From Nitrospira defluvii (GTDB lineage: Bacteria > Nitrospirota > Nitrospiria > Nitrospirales > Nitrospiraceae): a DNA stretch of 64,000 nucleotides. Numbering within the stretch: the first letter of the stretch is position 1; each line of letters opens with the position of its first letter. The stretch is taken from assembly GCF_905220995.1 (NCBI RefSeq), contig NZ_CAJNBJ010000021.1:62001-126000 (forward strand). The letters run 5' to 3'. The position numbers were made by a program, and so were the translations under genes. Below are positions 51,071 to 60,491 of this stretch, piece by piece. The notes under the pieces were generated by a model, which saw nothing but the letters and a program-made list of their open reading frames with translations, had not been told where the DNA came from and did not search any database.

Positions 51071-52086
51071 GATGTCCCCTTTTCCAGACGGGCTCCGTAT
51101 TGCTGGCGATAGAATTCTTTGAACTCGCCGGACTTGATCTTCCGCCACCAGTCCTCATGCGTGCGATACCACTCGACCGTCTGTTTCAACCCTTCCTCAA
51201 ACGGGACCTGCGGGGCCCACCCCAGGGCGCGCAGGCGGCTGCAATCGATCGAATACCGGCGATCGTGCCCCGGCCGGTCCTGCACAAACCGGATGAGCGA
51301 GCGCGACTTGCCCAGCGCCGCCACAATTTGCTCCGCCACCACGATATTTTCCCGCTCATTGCCGCCGCCGACGTTGTAGACGGTTCCGGCCTGCCCCTGT
51401 TCAAACGCGTGCTGAATCCCCGCGGCATGATCGTAGACCGACAACCAATCCCGGCACTGCTTCCCATCGCCATACAGCGGAAGCGGCTCCCCATCGATGG
51501 CATTGGTGGCAAACAGGGGAATGAATTTTTCCGGATATTGATTCGGTCCATAGGTATTGCTGCCGCGAGTCACCACCACCGGAAACCGGTAGGTCGTCCA
51601 GTAACTGAGGACCAGCAAATCCCCGCCGGCCTTACTGGCCGAATAGGGACTGCGCGGCTCCAGCCGATCGCCCTCCGTTGAACTCCCCTGCTCCACACTG
51701 CCGTACACCTCATCGGTGCTGACCTGCAGGAAGCGCTGGACGCCGGCCAGACGGGCCTCCTCCAACAAAATCCCCGTGCCGACCACGTCGGTGCGAGCGA
51801 AGGCTCCAGGATCGAGAATCGATCGATCGACATGTGTCTCCGCCGCACAGTTGATGATGCCCTCGATGCGATGCTCCCGCAACGTTGCATGCACGGCCTT
51901 CTGATCACCGATATCGGCCTGCACGAAACGATAGTCGGGGTGCCCGGCCAGATCCGTGAGATTTTCCAGATTCCCGGAATATTTCAGGGCATCGAGATTG
52001 ACGACGGAATGACGGCCGCTCTGAATCAACCGGCGCACCAGATGCGACCCGATGAACCCGGCGCCGCCCGTGACGAGAATACGCAT
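51055..52086 (-). CDS. rmlB: dTDP-glucose 4,6-dehydratase
   Basis: A 343-residue extended SDR, the second step of dTDP-rhamnose synthesis. RILVTGGAGFIGSHLVRRL binds NAD; INCAAETHVDRSI, VSTDEVYGSVEQGS and PYSASKAGGDLLVLSYWTTY are diagnostic, as are RGSNTYGPNQYPEKFIPL and CRDWLSVYDHAAGI. Its ATG directly follows the rmlA stop (TAAATG). Confidence 0.96.
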   Translation of the reverse strand: MRILVTGGAGFIGSHLVRRLIQSGRHSVVNLDALKYSGNLENLTDLAGHPDYRFVQADIGDQKAVHATLREHRIEGIINCAAETHVDRSILDPGAFARTDVVGTGILLEEARLAGVQRFLQVSTDEVYGSVEQGSSTEGDRLEPRSPYSASKAGGDLLVLSYWTTYRFPVVVTRGSNTYGPNQYPEKFIPLFATNAIDGEPLPLYGDGKQCRDWLSVYDHAAGIQHAFEQGQAGTVYNVGGGNERENIVVAEQIVAALGKSRSLIRFVQDRPGHDRRYSIDCSRLRALGWAPQVPFEEGLKQTVEWYRTHEDWWRKIKSGEFKEFYRQQYGARLEKGTSCASS

Positions 52087-52821
52087 TTAGAACTCCATCC
52101 TGTTCGCACCGGTCTGGGCCACAAGCTGGTTGGCGGCGAGCAACGATTCAATGGTCCCGGCATCGGTCCACCAGCCGTCCAGCACATCCCACGTCAACTC
52201 TCCGGAAGCAATGTACGCATTATTCACATCGGTGATTTCCAGTTCGCCGCGTCCGGACGGCTTCAGCGCCCGCGTGATCTCGAAGACCCGCGCATCATAG
52301 AAGTAGATGCCGGTCACCGCGTACGACGATTTGGGATGCGCCGGCTTTTCTTCGATGCTCACCACGCGGCTCCCCTCCAGATGCGGCACACCGAACCGTT
52401 GGGGATCTTTGACCTCCTTCAGTAAAATCTTGGCGCCGGTTTTTTGTGCGCGGAATGCCTCGGCTGCCTTGGCGATATTGCCCTGGATCAGATTGTCACC
52501 CAGCACCACGCAAATGGGGCCATCATCGGCAAAATGCTCGGCCAACCGCAACGCGTCGGCGATGCCCCCTTCGCCTTGCTGATAGGTGTAACTCAAGTGC
52601 TTGAGGCCGAATTCACGTCCGTTCCCCAATAACTTCAGAAAATCGCCGGCGCTGTTGCCGCCGGTGACCAGCATGATTTCCGTGACGCCCGCGTTCACGA
52701 GCGTCTGGATCGGGTAATAGATCATCGGCTTGTTGTAAACGGGCAGCAGATGTTTGTTGGTCACTTTGGTGAGCGGCAGCAAGCGTGACCCGAGACCTCC
52801 GGCGAGTACGACACCTTTCAT
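52087..52821 (-). CDS. rmlA: Glucose-1-phosphate thymidylyltransferase
   Basis: A 244-residue nucleotidyltransferase that forms dTDP-glucose. GVVLAGGLGSRLLPLTKVTN and KHLLPVYNKPMIYYPIQTL are the nucleotide loop; GEGGIADALRLAEHF, VVLGDNLIQGN, RFGVPHLEG, EEKPAHPKSSYAVTGIYFYD and DGWWTDAGTIESLL complete the family. At 244 residues it is shorter than the approximately 290-residue E. coli type and resembles the short bacterial and archaeal form. A strong GGGGGGAAGG precedes the ATG. It starts the rmlA-rmlB-rmlD unit after a 270-base gap. Confidence 0.95.
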   Translation of the reverse strand: MKGVVLAGGLGSRLLPLTKVTNKHLLPVYNKPMIYYPIQTLVNAGVTEIMLVTGGNSAGDFLKLLGNGREFGLKHLSYTYQQGEGGIADALRLAEHFADDGPICVVLGDNLIQGNIAKAAEAFRAQKTGAKILLKEVKDPQRFGVPHLEGSRVVSIEEKPAHPKSSYAVTGIYFYDARVFEITRALKPSGRGELEITDVNNAYIASGELTWDVLDGWWTDAGTIESLLAANQLVAQTGANRMEF

Positions 52822-53091
52822 CCTTCCCCCCTCGGCAATAATACGGCCTGGTCGGACACCGATATCATCTTATGACTCACACCCATTCAACATCCACGTC
52901 TGTCGCCTCTGCCGAGCGATGCCGCCCGACTCCATAAGCATTGGTCGGATCTTAGCGTCTACACCTGGATTTAGACCAGAAAATTCGTTCATGGAGCCGA
53001 GGATGCCACCAGCTTCGAAGTCGCGACAATGCCAGGTCCTAGGTAGTTTCTCTACACGCCATATCCTGCCGCAATTGCTTCGACATCAGCT

Positions 53092-54174
53092 TCAGCAGCC
53101 GACCGTCCGTTCATAGATCGCCACCGTCTGCTTTGCCGTACGATCCCACTGGAACTCCTTCGCCCTGGCCAGCCCTCGCGCGCGCAATGATGCCTGTACG
53201 TCCGGGGACGTCAATACCTTGGCCAATGCTTCCGCCAATTGGTTCGACCGATGCGGATCCACCAGCATGGCCGCATCACCGGCTACTTCGGGCAACGACG
53301 AAGCATGCGAACAGATCACCGGGCACCCGCACCCCATGGCCTCCAACACGGGCAGGCCGAACCCCTCATACAGAGAAGGAAACACAAAGACCGTCGCCTG
53401 TTGATAGTACCGCGCGAGTTCGTCATCGGACACCTGCCCGACCAGCTTGGTGTGGGCAACGAGATGCCATCGCTCAATGGCCGCGCGAATATCCACGCGT
53501 TTACACACATCTCCCGCCAGAACCAGGTCATAGTGCACGCGCAGTTCCGCCGGCAGTTTGGCAAAGGCTTCGACCAGCGTGCCGACATTCTTCGTGGGAT
53601 CGGAACCGGCCACGCAGAACACATAGGGCCGGCCCTCCAGCCGTTTCGAAGGAGGGTGGAAGCGATCCGCGTCGAGCCCCAACGGCGTCACGCTCACCTG
53701 ATCGGGGCGAAGCGGCGCATGGGCCAGCAGATCGCGACGCGAATGCTCGGAGACGGTGATCACATGATCGATCGTCTTCCATCGATCCCCGACGAACCAC
53801 TGTTCGATGCGTGCATGCACACTGGGTCGGGTCCGCAGCTCAGGAAACAACAGCGGCTTGACATCATGAATGGTCGTGACAAACCGCCCGCGCTTCCAGG
53901 CAACGCAAGAGTCATAGGGAAAGTGGAGCACGTCGTAAGGACCGACCAGCAGCGGAGCGGCTTGCTCCCAGACACGGCGGCGAAAAAACGGAAACCGGAT
54001 CACGCGATAGCGCATGTTCGGACGTGCCGTAAACGGATGGTCCGTCTGGGGCAGCAGAATGTCATACTGGTTCGCGTGGTCGACGCGACCCAGGGCCTCG
54101 ATCAATTCCCGGGCATAACGCCCGATCCCCACATTGATGTTCTTGAGGTGCCAGGCGGCAATAACGATTTTCAC
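53092..54174 (-). CDS. GT4-family glycosyltransferase
   Basis: A 360-residue GT-B enzyme of the mannosyltransferase-like GT4 type. NINVGIGRYARELIEALGR is the acceptor-domain loop, VTTIHDVKPLLFPEL and HVITVSEHSRRDLLAH follow, and the donor domain has YVFCVAGSDPTKNVGTLVEA and FPSLYEGFGLPVLEAMGCGC with the E-x7-E pair, then [18 protein letters not shown]. The GTG at 54174 is used; the longer frame to 54210 has no support. It shares architecture with the transferase at 58547. It is divergent from the plus-strand gene at 54426. Confidence 0.89.
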   Translation of the reverse strand: MKIVIAAWHLKNINVGIGRYARELIEALGRVDHANQYDILLPQTDHPFTARPNMRYRVIRFPFFRRRVWEQAAPLLVGPYDVLHFPYDSCVAWKRGRFVTTIHDVKPLLFPELRTRPSVHARIEQWFVGDRWKTIDHVITVSEHSRRDLLAHAPLRPDQVSVTPLGLDADRFHPPSKRLEGRPYVFCVAGSDPTKNVGTLVEAFAKLPAELRVHYDLVLAGDVCKRVDIRAAIERWHLVAHTKLVGQVSDDELARYYQQATVFVFPSLYEGFGLPVLEAMGCGCPVICSHASSLPEVAGDAAMLVDPHRSNQLAEALAKVLTSPDVQASLRARGLARAKEFQWDRTAKQTVAIYERTVGC

Positions 54175-54370
54175 AATGTCGCGTGGAATCGACCGGTGGT
54201 GGAGTGCCACGACCGCCCCCTGCGCACCTGAAGGAGGAGCGCCGGCTGCCGTGGAAACGCGTATCGTCCAGAACCATCACTGCTCGACATTCTCAGGGAT
54301 GGAACCACAGCCTACCGGGCAAGTCAAGGCGCCCAGAGCGCGACGCCGTCGCCCCGCGCAGATCCAGGCG

Positions 54371-54399
54371 TTGACTGGGTCCGACGCCTGTGTTACCGA
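54371..54399 (+). promoter_or_regulatory. Possible promoter of the plus-strand glycosyltransferase
   Basis: TTGACT (54371-54376), a 17-base spacer and TACCGA (54394-54399). The -35 matches five of six consensus bases and the -10 is weak. Transcription would begin near 54406, which fits a start at the GTG at 54426 but not the earlier in-frame codons at 54390 and 54399. Confidence 0.35.
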
Positions 54400-54425
54400 T
54401 GAACCACGTGAAGGGATCAAGACTC

Positions 54426-55301
54426 GTGGCTCACATCAGCGTCGTCATTCCCGCATACAACGGCACCTCCAGATACTTGGAACAGGCCATCCGCTCCGTC
54501 CTGGCGCAAAGTTATCAAGACTGCGAGATCATCGTCGTCGACGATGCATCGACCGACAATACCGAGGCACTGGTCCACACCTTTCCAGATGTCCGCTATG
54601 TGCGGCACGCGCGAAACGCCGGGCAAGCCGCCGCGCGAAATACCGGCGCACGCCTTGCCATGGCCTCATATCTCGCCTTTCTGGACCAGGATGACCTGTG
54701 GGAGCCGACATTTCTGGAGGAGACCCTGGCCCTTCTCGAACCGGCAACGGAAGCGGCGCTGGTGCACTGCGACGGCTATCAGGTCAATGAACGAAACGAG
54801 ATTCTGGAATACGATGCCGCGATGAAACAGCAGCGCAGCATCACGCAATTGCTGCGGGGCGGACATGATGCGGCCACCTCCGGCTCACTGTTTCGCAGGA
54901 CCTGCTTCGATGCCGTGGGCGGCTACGATGCGGCCCTTTCGATTTGGGAGGACATCGATCTGATCATCCGGCTCTACGCTCCGGGCCGATTCATTCATCT
55001 TCCCAGACCGCTCTACCGGCACCGGCTCTACGCACACAACGCGTCGCGCGATATCCCCTCGCTTCGCGCACTGGATGGCCGGCGCCGGTTCCTCGAAAAA
55101 CACGCCGCCGCTTGCCGACCCGGCACCCCCGAGGGCAATGCCCTCTCGCACGACTGGGCGGTCTACTATGCCGATCTCGGCAAGCACCACCTGCGGGCCC
55201 ACACGCCCGCCGCCGCTCGCCAGGCGTTCCAGTCAGCCCTGCGCCACGAACCGCTCAACGTGAAAACCTGGTCGCGTCTGGTGAGATCGTATTTTATCTA
55301 G
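54426..55301 (+). CDS. GT2-family glycosyltransferase (plus strand)
   Basis: About 291 residues of GT-A fold. HISVVIPAYNGTSRYLEQAI begins the nucleotide-binding domain; IIVVDDASTDNT and FLDQDDLW supply the acidic DXD-type residues, and WEDIDLIIRLYAPG is the C-terminal catalytic region. A tail with tetratricopeptide-like character (HHLRAHTPAAARQAFQSALR) ends the protein. The GTG at 54426 follows AAGGGA; ATG at 54399 and GTG at 54390 are alternatives. It is the only plus-strand gene in the locus, and its stop overlaps the stop of the convergent methyltransferase by eight bases. Confidence 0.87.
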   Translation: MAHISVVIPAYNGTSRYLEQAIRSVLAQSYQDCEIIVVDDASTDNTEALVHTFPDVRYVRHARNAGQAAARNTGARLAMASYLAFLDQDDLWEPTFLEETLALLEPATEAALVHCDGYQVNERNEILEYDAAMKQQRSITQLLRGGHDAATSGSLFRRTCFDAVGGYDAALSIWEDIDLIIRLYAPGRFIHLPRPLYRHRLYAHNASRDIPSLRALDGRRRFLEKHAAACRPGTPEGNALSHDWAVYYADLGKHHLRAHTPAAARQAFQSALRHEPLNVKTWSRLVRSYFI

Positions 55302-56322
55302 GCTGGGAAGGCAGGCTGCGCCGCTTCCTCGCGGACACCTTCAACTCGGTCCCATATCCCAGGTGCCCGACGCAAAAACACAACGGACGGATCAACAGCT
55401 TTTCAATCAACCGTCGACCGGGGACCGGTCGGTTGAACCGCTCCGCGCACACCCGATCCAAACTGGCCATACAGTAGAGCGATCCCAAACCGGTGGTGAC
55501 CGACTCGATCTGGAACCCCGCCGCCTCTAGCACCCGCGTCAGCGTGGCTCGCTCATAGTGGTACAAATGCCTGGGCAGTTCCCATGGGAACCACCAACGT
55601 CCGAACATCCGTGCCTCCAGGCTGCCGGCATTGGGGCAGAGGATCACGATCCGCCCCTCCCAATCCAAAATCCGCCAGACCTCTTTGAGAAGCGGCAACG
55701 GACCGTGTAAGTGTTCCAGCACATGACTGAACAGCACCGTGTCAAACGTCCGTTCGGGATAGCCCATTGATGTCAGGTCGCCCTGTCGGACTCGCTCGCC
55801 GAAGCGAACCTGTGCCTGCGCCACGGCCACGGCGCTGGCGTCCAATCCCGATACGTCCCATCCCTGTTCTTCAAGAACCGCCAGGTTACCTCCCGATCCG
55901 CACCCGACATCCAACAGCCGCCCACGCCCTGCCCAGGGGAGCAGCCCCCGCCCGCGCCAACGTCGCCACACAAACTCAGGCCATAGAAGCAGCCGGCGCG
56001 CCCATTGCCAACGACGCATCGATGCCGGCACCGGATACCCGTAAAAATCTTGGGCGATCCACCGCCTGATTCTTCCCGACCATCGTTTCGCAGCACGGCG
56101 AAGATCGCCCTGTTGCCGAGGCGCGGCCTCGGGATAATAGCTGTCCGGATAGTACCCGCCGATCTCCGCGCGCGTGGGGCGCGGATTCAAAAACAGTAGA
56201 CGGCAGCCCCGACAACGAACGACTGTAAACAACTCGTCGGTGACGCGGTGGGTCAGATCGTATTGGCTGAAGAGGAATGTATGCGACGACTCGCCGCATA
56301 CCTCACAACCGATGGTTTCCAT
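55294..56322 (-). CDS. SAM-dependent methyltransferase with N-terminal zinc-ribbon-like head
   Basis: A 342-residue protein. The head has CEVCGESSHTFLFSQYD and VVRCRGCRLLFLNPRPT, two CxxC pairs that probably bind zinc. The SAM domain follows: LLDVGCGSGGNLAVLEEQGW, GLDASAVAVAQAQ, DTVLFSHVLEHLHGPLPLL and LDWEGRIVILCPNAGS. This head-plus-Methyltransf_23 layout is widespread among sugar C- and O-methyltransferases. AAGGAAACC precedes the ATG. It lies 66 bases after a GT2 gene and is tail-to-tail with the plus-strand GT2 gene. Confidence 0.87.
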   Translation of the reverse strand: METIGCEVCGESSHTFLFSQYDLTHRVTDELFTVVRCRGCRLLFLNPRPTRAEIGGYYPDSYYPEAAPRQQGDLRRAAKRWSGRIRRWIAQDFYGYPVPASMRRWQWARRLLLWPEFVWRRWRGRGLLPWAGRGRLLDVGCGSGGNLAVLEEQGWDVSGLDASAVAVAQAQVRFGERVRQGDLTSMGYPERTFDTVLFSHVLEHLHGPLPLLKEVWRILDWEGRIVILCPNAGSLEARMFGRWWFPWELPRHLYHYERATLTRVLEAAGFQIESVTTGLGSLYCMASLDRVCAERFNRPVPGRRLIEKLLIRPLCFCVGHLGYGTELKVSARKRRSLPSQPR

Positions 56323-56388
56323 GGTTTCCTTGGCGACTGCATGTGGCGGCGCATGGGCGAGGCCTGCGGAGGAGACACAGCGCCGCCA

Positions 56389-57288
56389 TTACGGCGCCAG
56401 CGCGCGCAACCAGCGCGTATAACATCGAATACGGGTCGGGGCCTTCCTGATCGCGGACCAATAGTGCCGCCTCGCATCACCAGGACGCCCGGCCCGCTCT
56501 GCCGCCGCCCCTTTTAAGAGAAAATAGTTCGCCCATTCCCGATCAAGCGCGGCGCGTTGGGCGGCCGTCAGGGGAGCAAACCCCTCAAGGCGCATGAGAA
56601 AACGATCTCGACTGGCGAGGACGCGATCGCGATGGGTCTGCTCGTCGAAGGCCATGTCCCGATACCCATGCCCCCGCTGCAGCTTATGCACCAGCACGTC
56701 ATCGATACACTCGAACGTCGTCACGCGAAACAATCGAATCGTGAGATCGGAATCCTCGGAGCCATACAACTCGGGGTCTAAGCGCCCGACTTGATCCAAA
56801 ACTCGTTTTCTGATCAGCAATGTTGAAGGCAGGGCCACATGCCCTCCGGCGAATGCCTGCACCATCGGCTCCCGACTCGCACGTGCGGAGACCCGCTCCT
56901 CCACTGTTCCATCTTCAAAGCGCACCTCAAAATCCGTGTGTACCAACCCCACCTCCGGGCGTGCGCGCATGATTGCCAGCTGCGCGGCCAGTTTCCCCGG
57001 CAGCCATTCATCATCGCAGTCCAGCAGTGCGATATACTCACCACGCGCAGCCTCGATGCCGTAGTTCCGTGATCGGGCCGGCCCACCGTGGCTACGCTGA
57101 AACCATCGAATCCCATGGCTCTGTTCGAGGCGTTTCAACACCTCTTGTGTGCCATCCGTCGACCCGTCATCGACGACGAGAATTTCCACCGCACCATACC
57201 CCTGCGCCTGCACGCTGGCCACCGCTTTCGCCACAAAAGGCGCCCCGTTGAAGACCGGGATCACCACGCTCACCAACTCGTCATTCAT
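56389..57288 (-). CDS. GT2-family glycosyltransferase
   Basis: A 299-residue GT-A enzyme. LVSVVIPVFNGAPFVAKAV, ILVVDDGSTDGTQEVLKRL, SRNYGIEAARGEYIALLDCD (the DXD region ends CDDEW) and YGSEDSDLTIRLFRV are the family blocks. The last 60 residues resemble those of the plus-strand GT2 at 54426 (LDREWANYFLLKGAAAERAG against the DWAVYYADLGKHHLRA segment), so the two are probably related by duplication. The ATG at 57288 overlaps the GT9 stop by eight bases. Confidence 0.88.
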   Translation of the reverse strand: MNDELVSVVIPVFNGAPFVAKAVASVQAQGYGAVEILVVDDGSTDGTQEVLKRLEQSHGIRWFQRSHGGPARSRNYGIEAARGEYIALLDCDDEWLPGKLAAQLAIMRARPEVGLVHTDFEVRFEDGTVEERVSARASREPMVQAFAGGHVALPSTLLIRKRVLDQVGRLDPELYGSEDSDLTIRLFRVTTFECIDDVLVHKLQRGHGYRDMAFDEQTHRDRVLASRDRFLMRLEGFAPLTAAQRAALDREWANYFLLKGAAAERAGRPGDARRHYWSAIRKAPTRIRCYTRWLRALAP

Positions 57289-58327
57289 GCTCCGCCCTCG
57301 CGATGGCATGCTCCAACATCCGGCTGGCAACGCCATAGACCTCATCCACGCCGATTTGCTGCATACAGCTGTCGTCGCCGCGCAAGCAGGTCGGATGGTA
57401 ACAGGCCCGACAATCCAACCCCTTGTAGATCACCTGCACCGGTCCTCCCCGCGGTCCCCATCGTTGCGGATACGTCGGGCCGAAGAGCGCAACGACCGGA
57501 GTGCCCATCGCCGCGGCGATGTGCATGGCGCCCCCATCGTTGCCGATGAACAAGGCGCACCGTTTGACCAATGCCGCGAACTGCAGCAACGTAAATTTCC
57601 CTGCCACAACGATGGGCCCGCACCGCGCCTTCCGGGCCACCAGTTCGGCCACCTCGCGCTCCCGCTGATCACCGCCCAGGAGAATACGGCATCCAAACCG
57701 GTCGACGAGTCGGTCCGCCAGTTGGGCAAACCGGTCGGGTGGCCAGACTTTCAGCGAATACCGTGCCCCTGGTTGCAGCCAGACCAGTGGAGCAGCCCCT
57801 TGCCCGGAGACCAGGCCGGCCTGCGCCAACCAGTCTTCCGCGACCTGCTCCTCCGCCGGGGAGACAAAGACGGCCGGCAGGCCCGGCTTCGGGTCGAGCC
57901 CCAACGCCCTAAGAGCGCAGAGGTCATACTCCACCCGATGTTGATCCATCGGGCGCGGCTTGGCCACCTGACTGTACAAGAGCCCGCGCCACCGGTGCTC
58001 CGCATTAAATCCGATCCGAACGGGCGACCGAGTCGCCAGACTGATGATCGCTGAACGGTCCCCGTCGGTCAGATCGATGACCGCATCAAACCTTCGCCCC
58101 TTCAGCATGTGAACGAAGGTGAGCTGGGCCTGCCATGAGCCCTTTTCCAGACACAGCACCTCATTCAGATCGGGGTTGTGTGCCAGCACCCCTTCCGTCC
58201 CTCGATTGACCAGCATGGTCAGACGCGCATCGGGATAGGCCTCTCTCAAGCCCCGGAGCACGGGCGTCGACAGCAGGACATCGCCGATATGTCGCAATTT
58301 AATGATCAGGATGTTACGGAACATCAT
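57281..58327 (-). CDS. GT9-family glycosyltransferase (heptosyltransferase-like)
   Basis: About 348 residues. ILIIKLRHIGDVLLSTPVLR is the N-terminal ADP-heptose transferase motif and FDAVIDLTDGDRSAII the acidic block. The donor domain has VWLQPGARYSLKVWPPDRFA, LGGDQREREVAELVA and FIGNDGGAMHIAAAMGTPVV, then FGPTYPQRWGP. A cysteine-rich C-terminus (CRACYHPTCLRGDDSC) is like that of WaaQ/WaaF relatives. ATGs at 58327/58324 suit the family start; a GTG at 58402 would add 25 residues. This points to lipid A-core or LPS-like assembly in this part of the locus. Confidence 0.88.
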   Translation of the reverse strand: MMFRNILIIKLRHIGDVLLSTPVLRGLREAYPDARLTMLVNRGTEGVLAHNPDLNEVLCLEKGSWQAQLTFVHMLKGRRFDAVIDLTDGDRSAIISLATRSPVRIGFNAEHRWRGLLYSQVAKPRPMDQHRVEYDLCALRALGLDPKPGLPAVFVSPAEEQVAEDWLAQAGLVSGQGAAPLVWLQPGARYSLKVWPPDRFAQLADRLVDRFGCRILLGGDQREREVAELVARKARCGPIVVAGKFTLLQFAALVKRCALFIGNDGGAMHIAAAMGTPVVALFGPTYPQRWGPRGGPVQVIYKGLDCRACYHPTCLRGDDSCMQQIGVDEVYGVASRMLEHAIARAEHE

Positions 58328-58546
58328 GGCATCGTCGAGCTCGAACCGATCCGCGTCACAGCCCATCTCCACATTCCGCAGCGGAAACGGAGCATTCTGC
58401 ACAGAATACCATGTGAGAAAACCAAAAGACCGTCCGCTCCTCGCCCCGCAGACTCTTCATGATCGGTCGGGGAACCGAGGGTGAAGCGGCGAGCAGCACG
58501 TGACCGGCGACGGGTTCTTGAAGCCGACGAAGATGCTCAATGACGG

Positions 58547-59650
58547 CTACCGGCAGAGATCTCGATAGAGGGCGCTCGTCCGCTCCCCCGCCTGCCGCCA
58601 GGTAAACTGTCGAACCCGCTCAAAGCCCCGCTGTCGCAAGCCGTCACGAAGCTCTTGATCCGCCAGCGCCCGCACCATGGCCAGGCCAAGCCCGTCCACA
58701 TCGTCTGGATCCACGAGCAGCGCCGCATCACCGGCAACCTCCGGCAACGACGAAGTCGACGACGTGATAGTCGGGGCACCACAGGCCATCGCCTCCAACA
58801 CCGGCATGCCGAACCCTTCGTAGCGGGACGGAAACACGAAGAGGTCGGTGCAGGAATACAAGCGTCGCAAATCTTCACGATCGAGACGACCGATACAGCG
58901 GACATCCTGCTCAAGCGCCAGCCCCTGTGCCGTCTCCCGGTAACTCCCCTGCGGATGCTCCGGATCACCCACCAGTAGCACGACCCGGCCGCCGAGCTGC
59001 GAACGGACCCTGGCGACCGCCTGTAAGAACCGCGTGTGGTTTTTTCGCGGGTCGGCTCCGCCGACGAAGAGGATGAACCCCGCCTCCGGAATGGTCCAGC
59101 GCTGACGCAACGTTTCTTTCACCTCTTGCGTACAGAGGGGGGAAAACTCGTCGGAGACGCCGTTATGAATGACCACCACGTGATCCCGCGCGATGCCGTA
59201 CAGGGCTTCGATCTCACGAGCCGAAAATTCCGACACCGTCACCACCTTTCTGGCCCGTTTTGCGGTGGCGATGGCGCGGCGTGAGGAGCCGGCCTGGCCC
59301 AGGAGTTTGCGGGAATATTCCGGATGCCGGGCCAACCAGAGATCGTGAATGGTCACAATCCCCCCGAACCGGCCCCTTGTGTGCATTTTGAAGTTCGGAC
59401 CGTGATACAGATCCAGGCCATCCCACCGGCCCCGCCAGGCCATGGACCAGCGTGGCGTCTCCACCCACCGCAGACGAGGGCGCGGCGTCCAGCCGGGGAG
59501 CGTGCCTCCATGCAGCGATCCTGGTCTGAGATAACCGACGTACTCATGATCGTCGTCCAGCTCCAGCAACGCGTTGAGAAGATGGTGCGTATGCCAGCCG
59601 ACCCCGCCCTTATCGCCCACAATGGATGCCGCGTCGATCCCGATCCGCAT
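58547..59650 (-). CDS. GT4-family glycosyltransferase
   Basis: A 367-residue enzyme. [21 protein letters not shown] begins the acceptor domain; [34 protein letters not shown] and [12 protein letters not shown] are typical of the WbcX/mannosyltransferase B-like GT4 group. [40 protein letters not shown] and [20 protein letters not shown] form the donor site. Same subtype as the gene at 53092. It lies 48 bases after a GT2 gene and is followed by a 219-base gap before GT9 in which I see no feature. Confidence 0.89.
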   Translation of the reverse strand: MRIGIDAASIVGDKGGVGWHTHHLLNALLELDDDHEYVGYLRPGSLHGGTLPGWTPRPRLRWVETPRWSMAWRGRWDGLDLYHGPNFKMHTRGRFGGIVTIHDLWLARHPEYSRKLLGQAGSSRRAIATAKRARKVVTVSEFSAREIEALYGIARDHVVVIHNGVSDEFSPLCTQEVKETLRQRWTIPEAGFILFVGGADPRKNHTRFLQAVARVRSQLGGRVVLLVGDPEHPQGSYRETAQGLALEQDVRCIGRLDREDLRRLYSCTDLFVFPSRYEGFGMPVLEAMACGAPTITSSTSSLPEVAGDAALLVDPDDVDGLGLAMVRALADQELRDGLRQRGFERVRQFTWRQAGERTSALYRDLCR

Positions 59651-59698
59651 CAGACGAACGATGCCCCCGCCTGACTCACGCGACTCCCGCCTTCCCTC

Positions 59699-60460
59699 TC
59701 ACGGCTCACGGTGTGCATTGAGGCGCTCCCAGGCCTTCGCATACTTGACGAACGTATGGAGGCCGGCGAACATCGCGACGACCAGCCCATGTACCCCGTC
59801 ACGATACCCGCCGCGCGTGAACAGGGTTTTCAAAATCGTGCCGATGTGGTGCGTGGCAATGGCCCACCCACTGATGTGAGAAACCCGCTTGAGTTTCTCA
59901 TCCGCCCCCAACGTCGTATACCGCATCATCTTGCGGATGTGATGGTGCACGGTGGGCATGCTGTAGTGAATGAAGGGTTCGCGCAGTCGTTCCCGCCGCC
60001 CCTGCAGCACGAAGTTTTCATGTAACCGCACATCGTCGTACCGGCCGGAGGTCTTGCGAAACAACCGGAGTTGATAGTCCGGGTAGAGCCCGCCGCCTTG
60101 AATCCATTTCCCATAGAAATAATTCCGGCGGGGGATTTCGTACCCGCCGATATCGGCAGGCGGCCCACCGGCCAGCAACGCGTGAATCTCCTGCCGGAGC
60201 CCGTCGGTCACCCGCTCGTCGGCATCCACCACGAGAATCCAGTCTGATCCTGCTTGATCGATCCCGAAGTTTTTTTGCGGCCCGTACCCTGGCCAGGCAC
60301 GCACAAACACCTTCGGGGTATACCCTTTGGCCAATTCGACGGTCCGATCCCGGCTTTCGGCATCCACCACGATGAGTTCATCAGCCCACCGCACCGACTG
60401 CAGACAGTCCCCAATGTTCTGTTCTTCATCCTTGGTAATGATCACGGCCGCAATCGTCAT
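59699..60460 (-). CDS. GT2-family glycosyltransferase, WaaE/KdtX-like
   Basis: A 253-residue GT-A enzyme. IAAVIITKDEEQNIGDCLQS, ELIVVDAESRDRTVELAKGY, WILVVDADERVTDGLRQEI and IPRRNYFYGKWIQGGGLYP are diagnostic of the LPS-core glucosyltransferase WaaE group. The C-terminus has a hydrophobic stretch (GVHGLVVAMFAGLHTFVKYAK). The ATG at 60460 is used; the frame to 60556 adds 32 residues with no family match. It is a tandem paralogue of the next gene upstream. Confidence 0.9.
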   Translation of the reverse strand: MTIAAVIITKDEEQNIGDCLQSVRWADELIVVDAESRDRTVELAKGYTPKVFVRAWPGYGPQKNFGIDQAGSDWILVVDADERVTDGLRQEIHALLAGGPPADIGGYEIPRRNYFYGKWIQGGGLYPDYQLRLFRKTSGRYDDVRLHENFVLQGRRERLREPFIHYSMPTVHHHIRKMMRYTTLGADEKLKRVSHISGWAIATHHIGTILKTLFTRGGYRDGVHGLVVAMFAGLHTFVKYAKAWERLNAHREP

Positions 60461-60491
60461 CGTACAACGTCCCGTCTCGTCCTCGCCGTTA

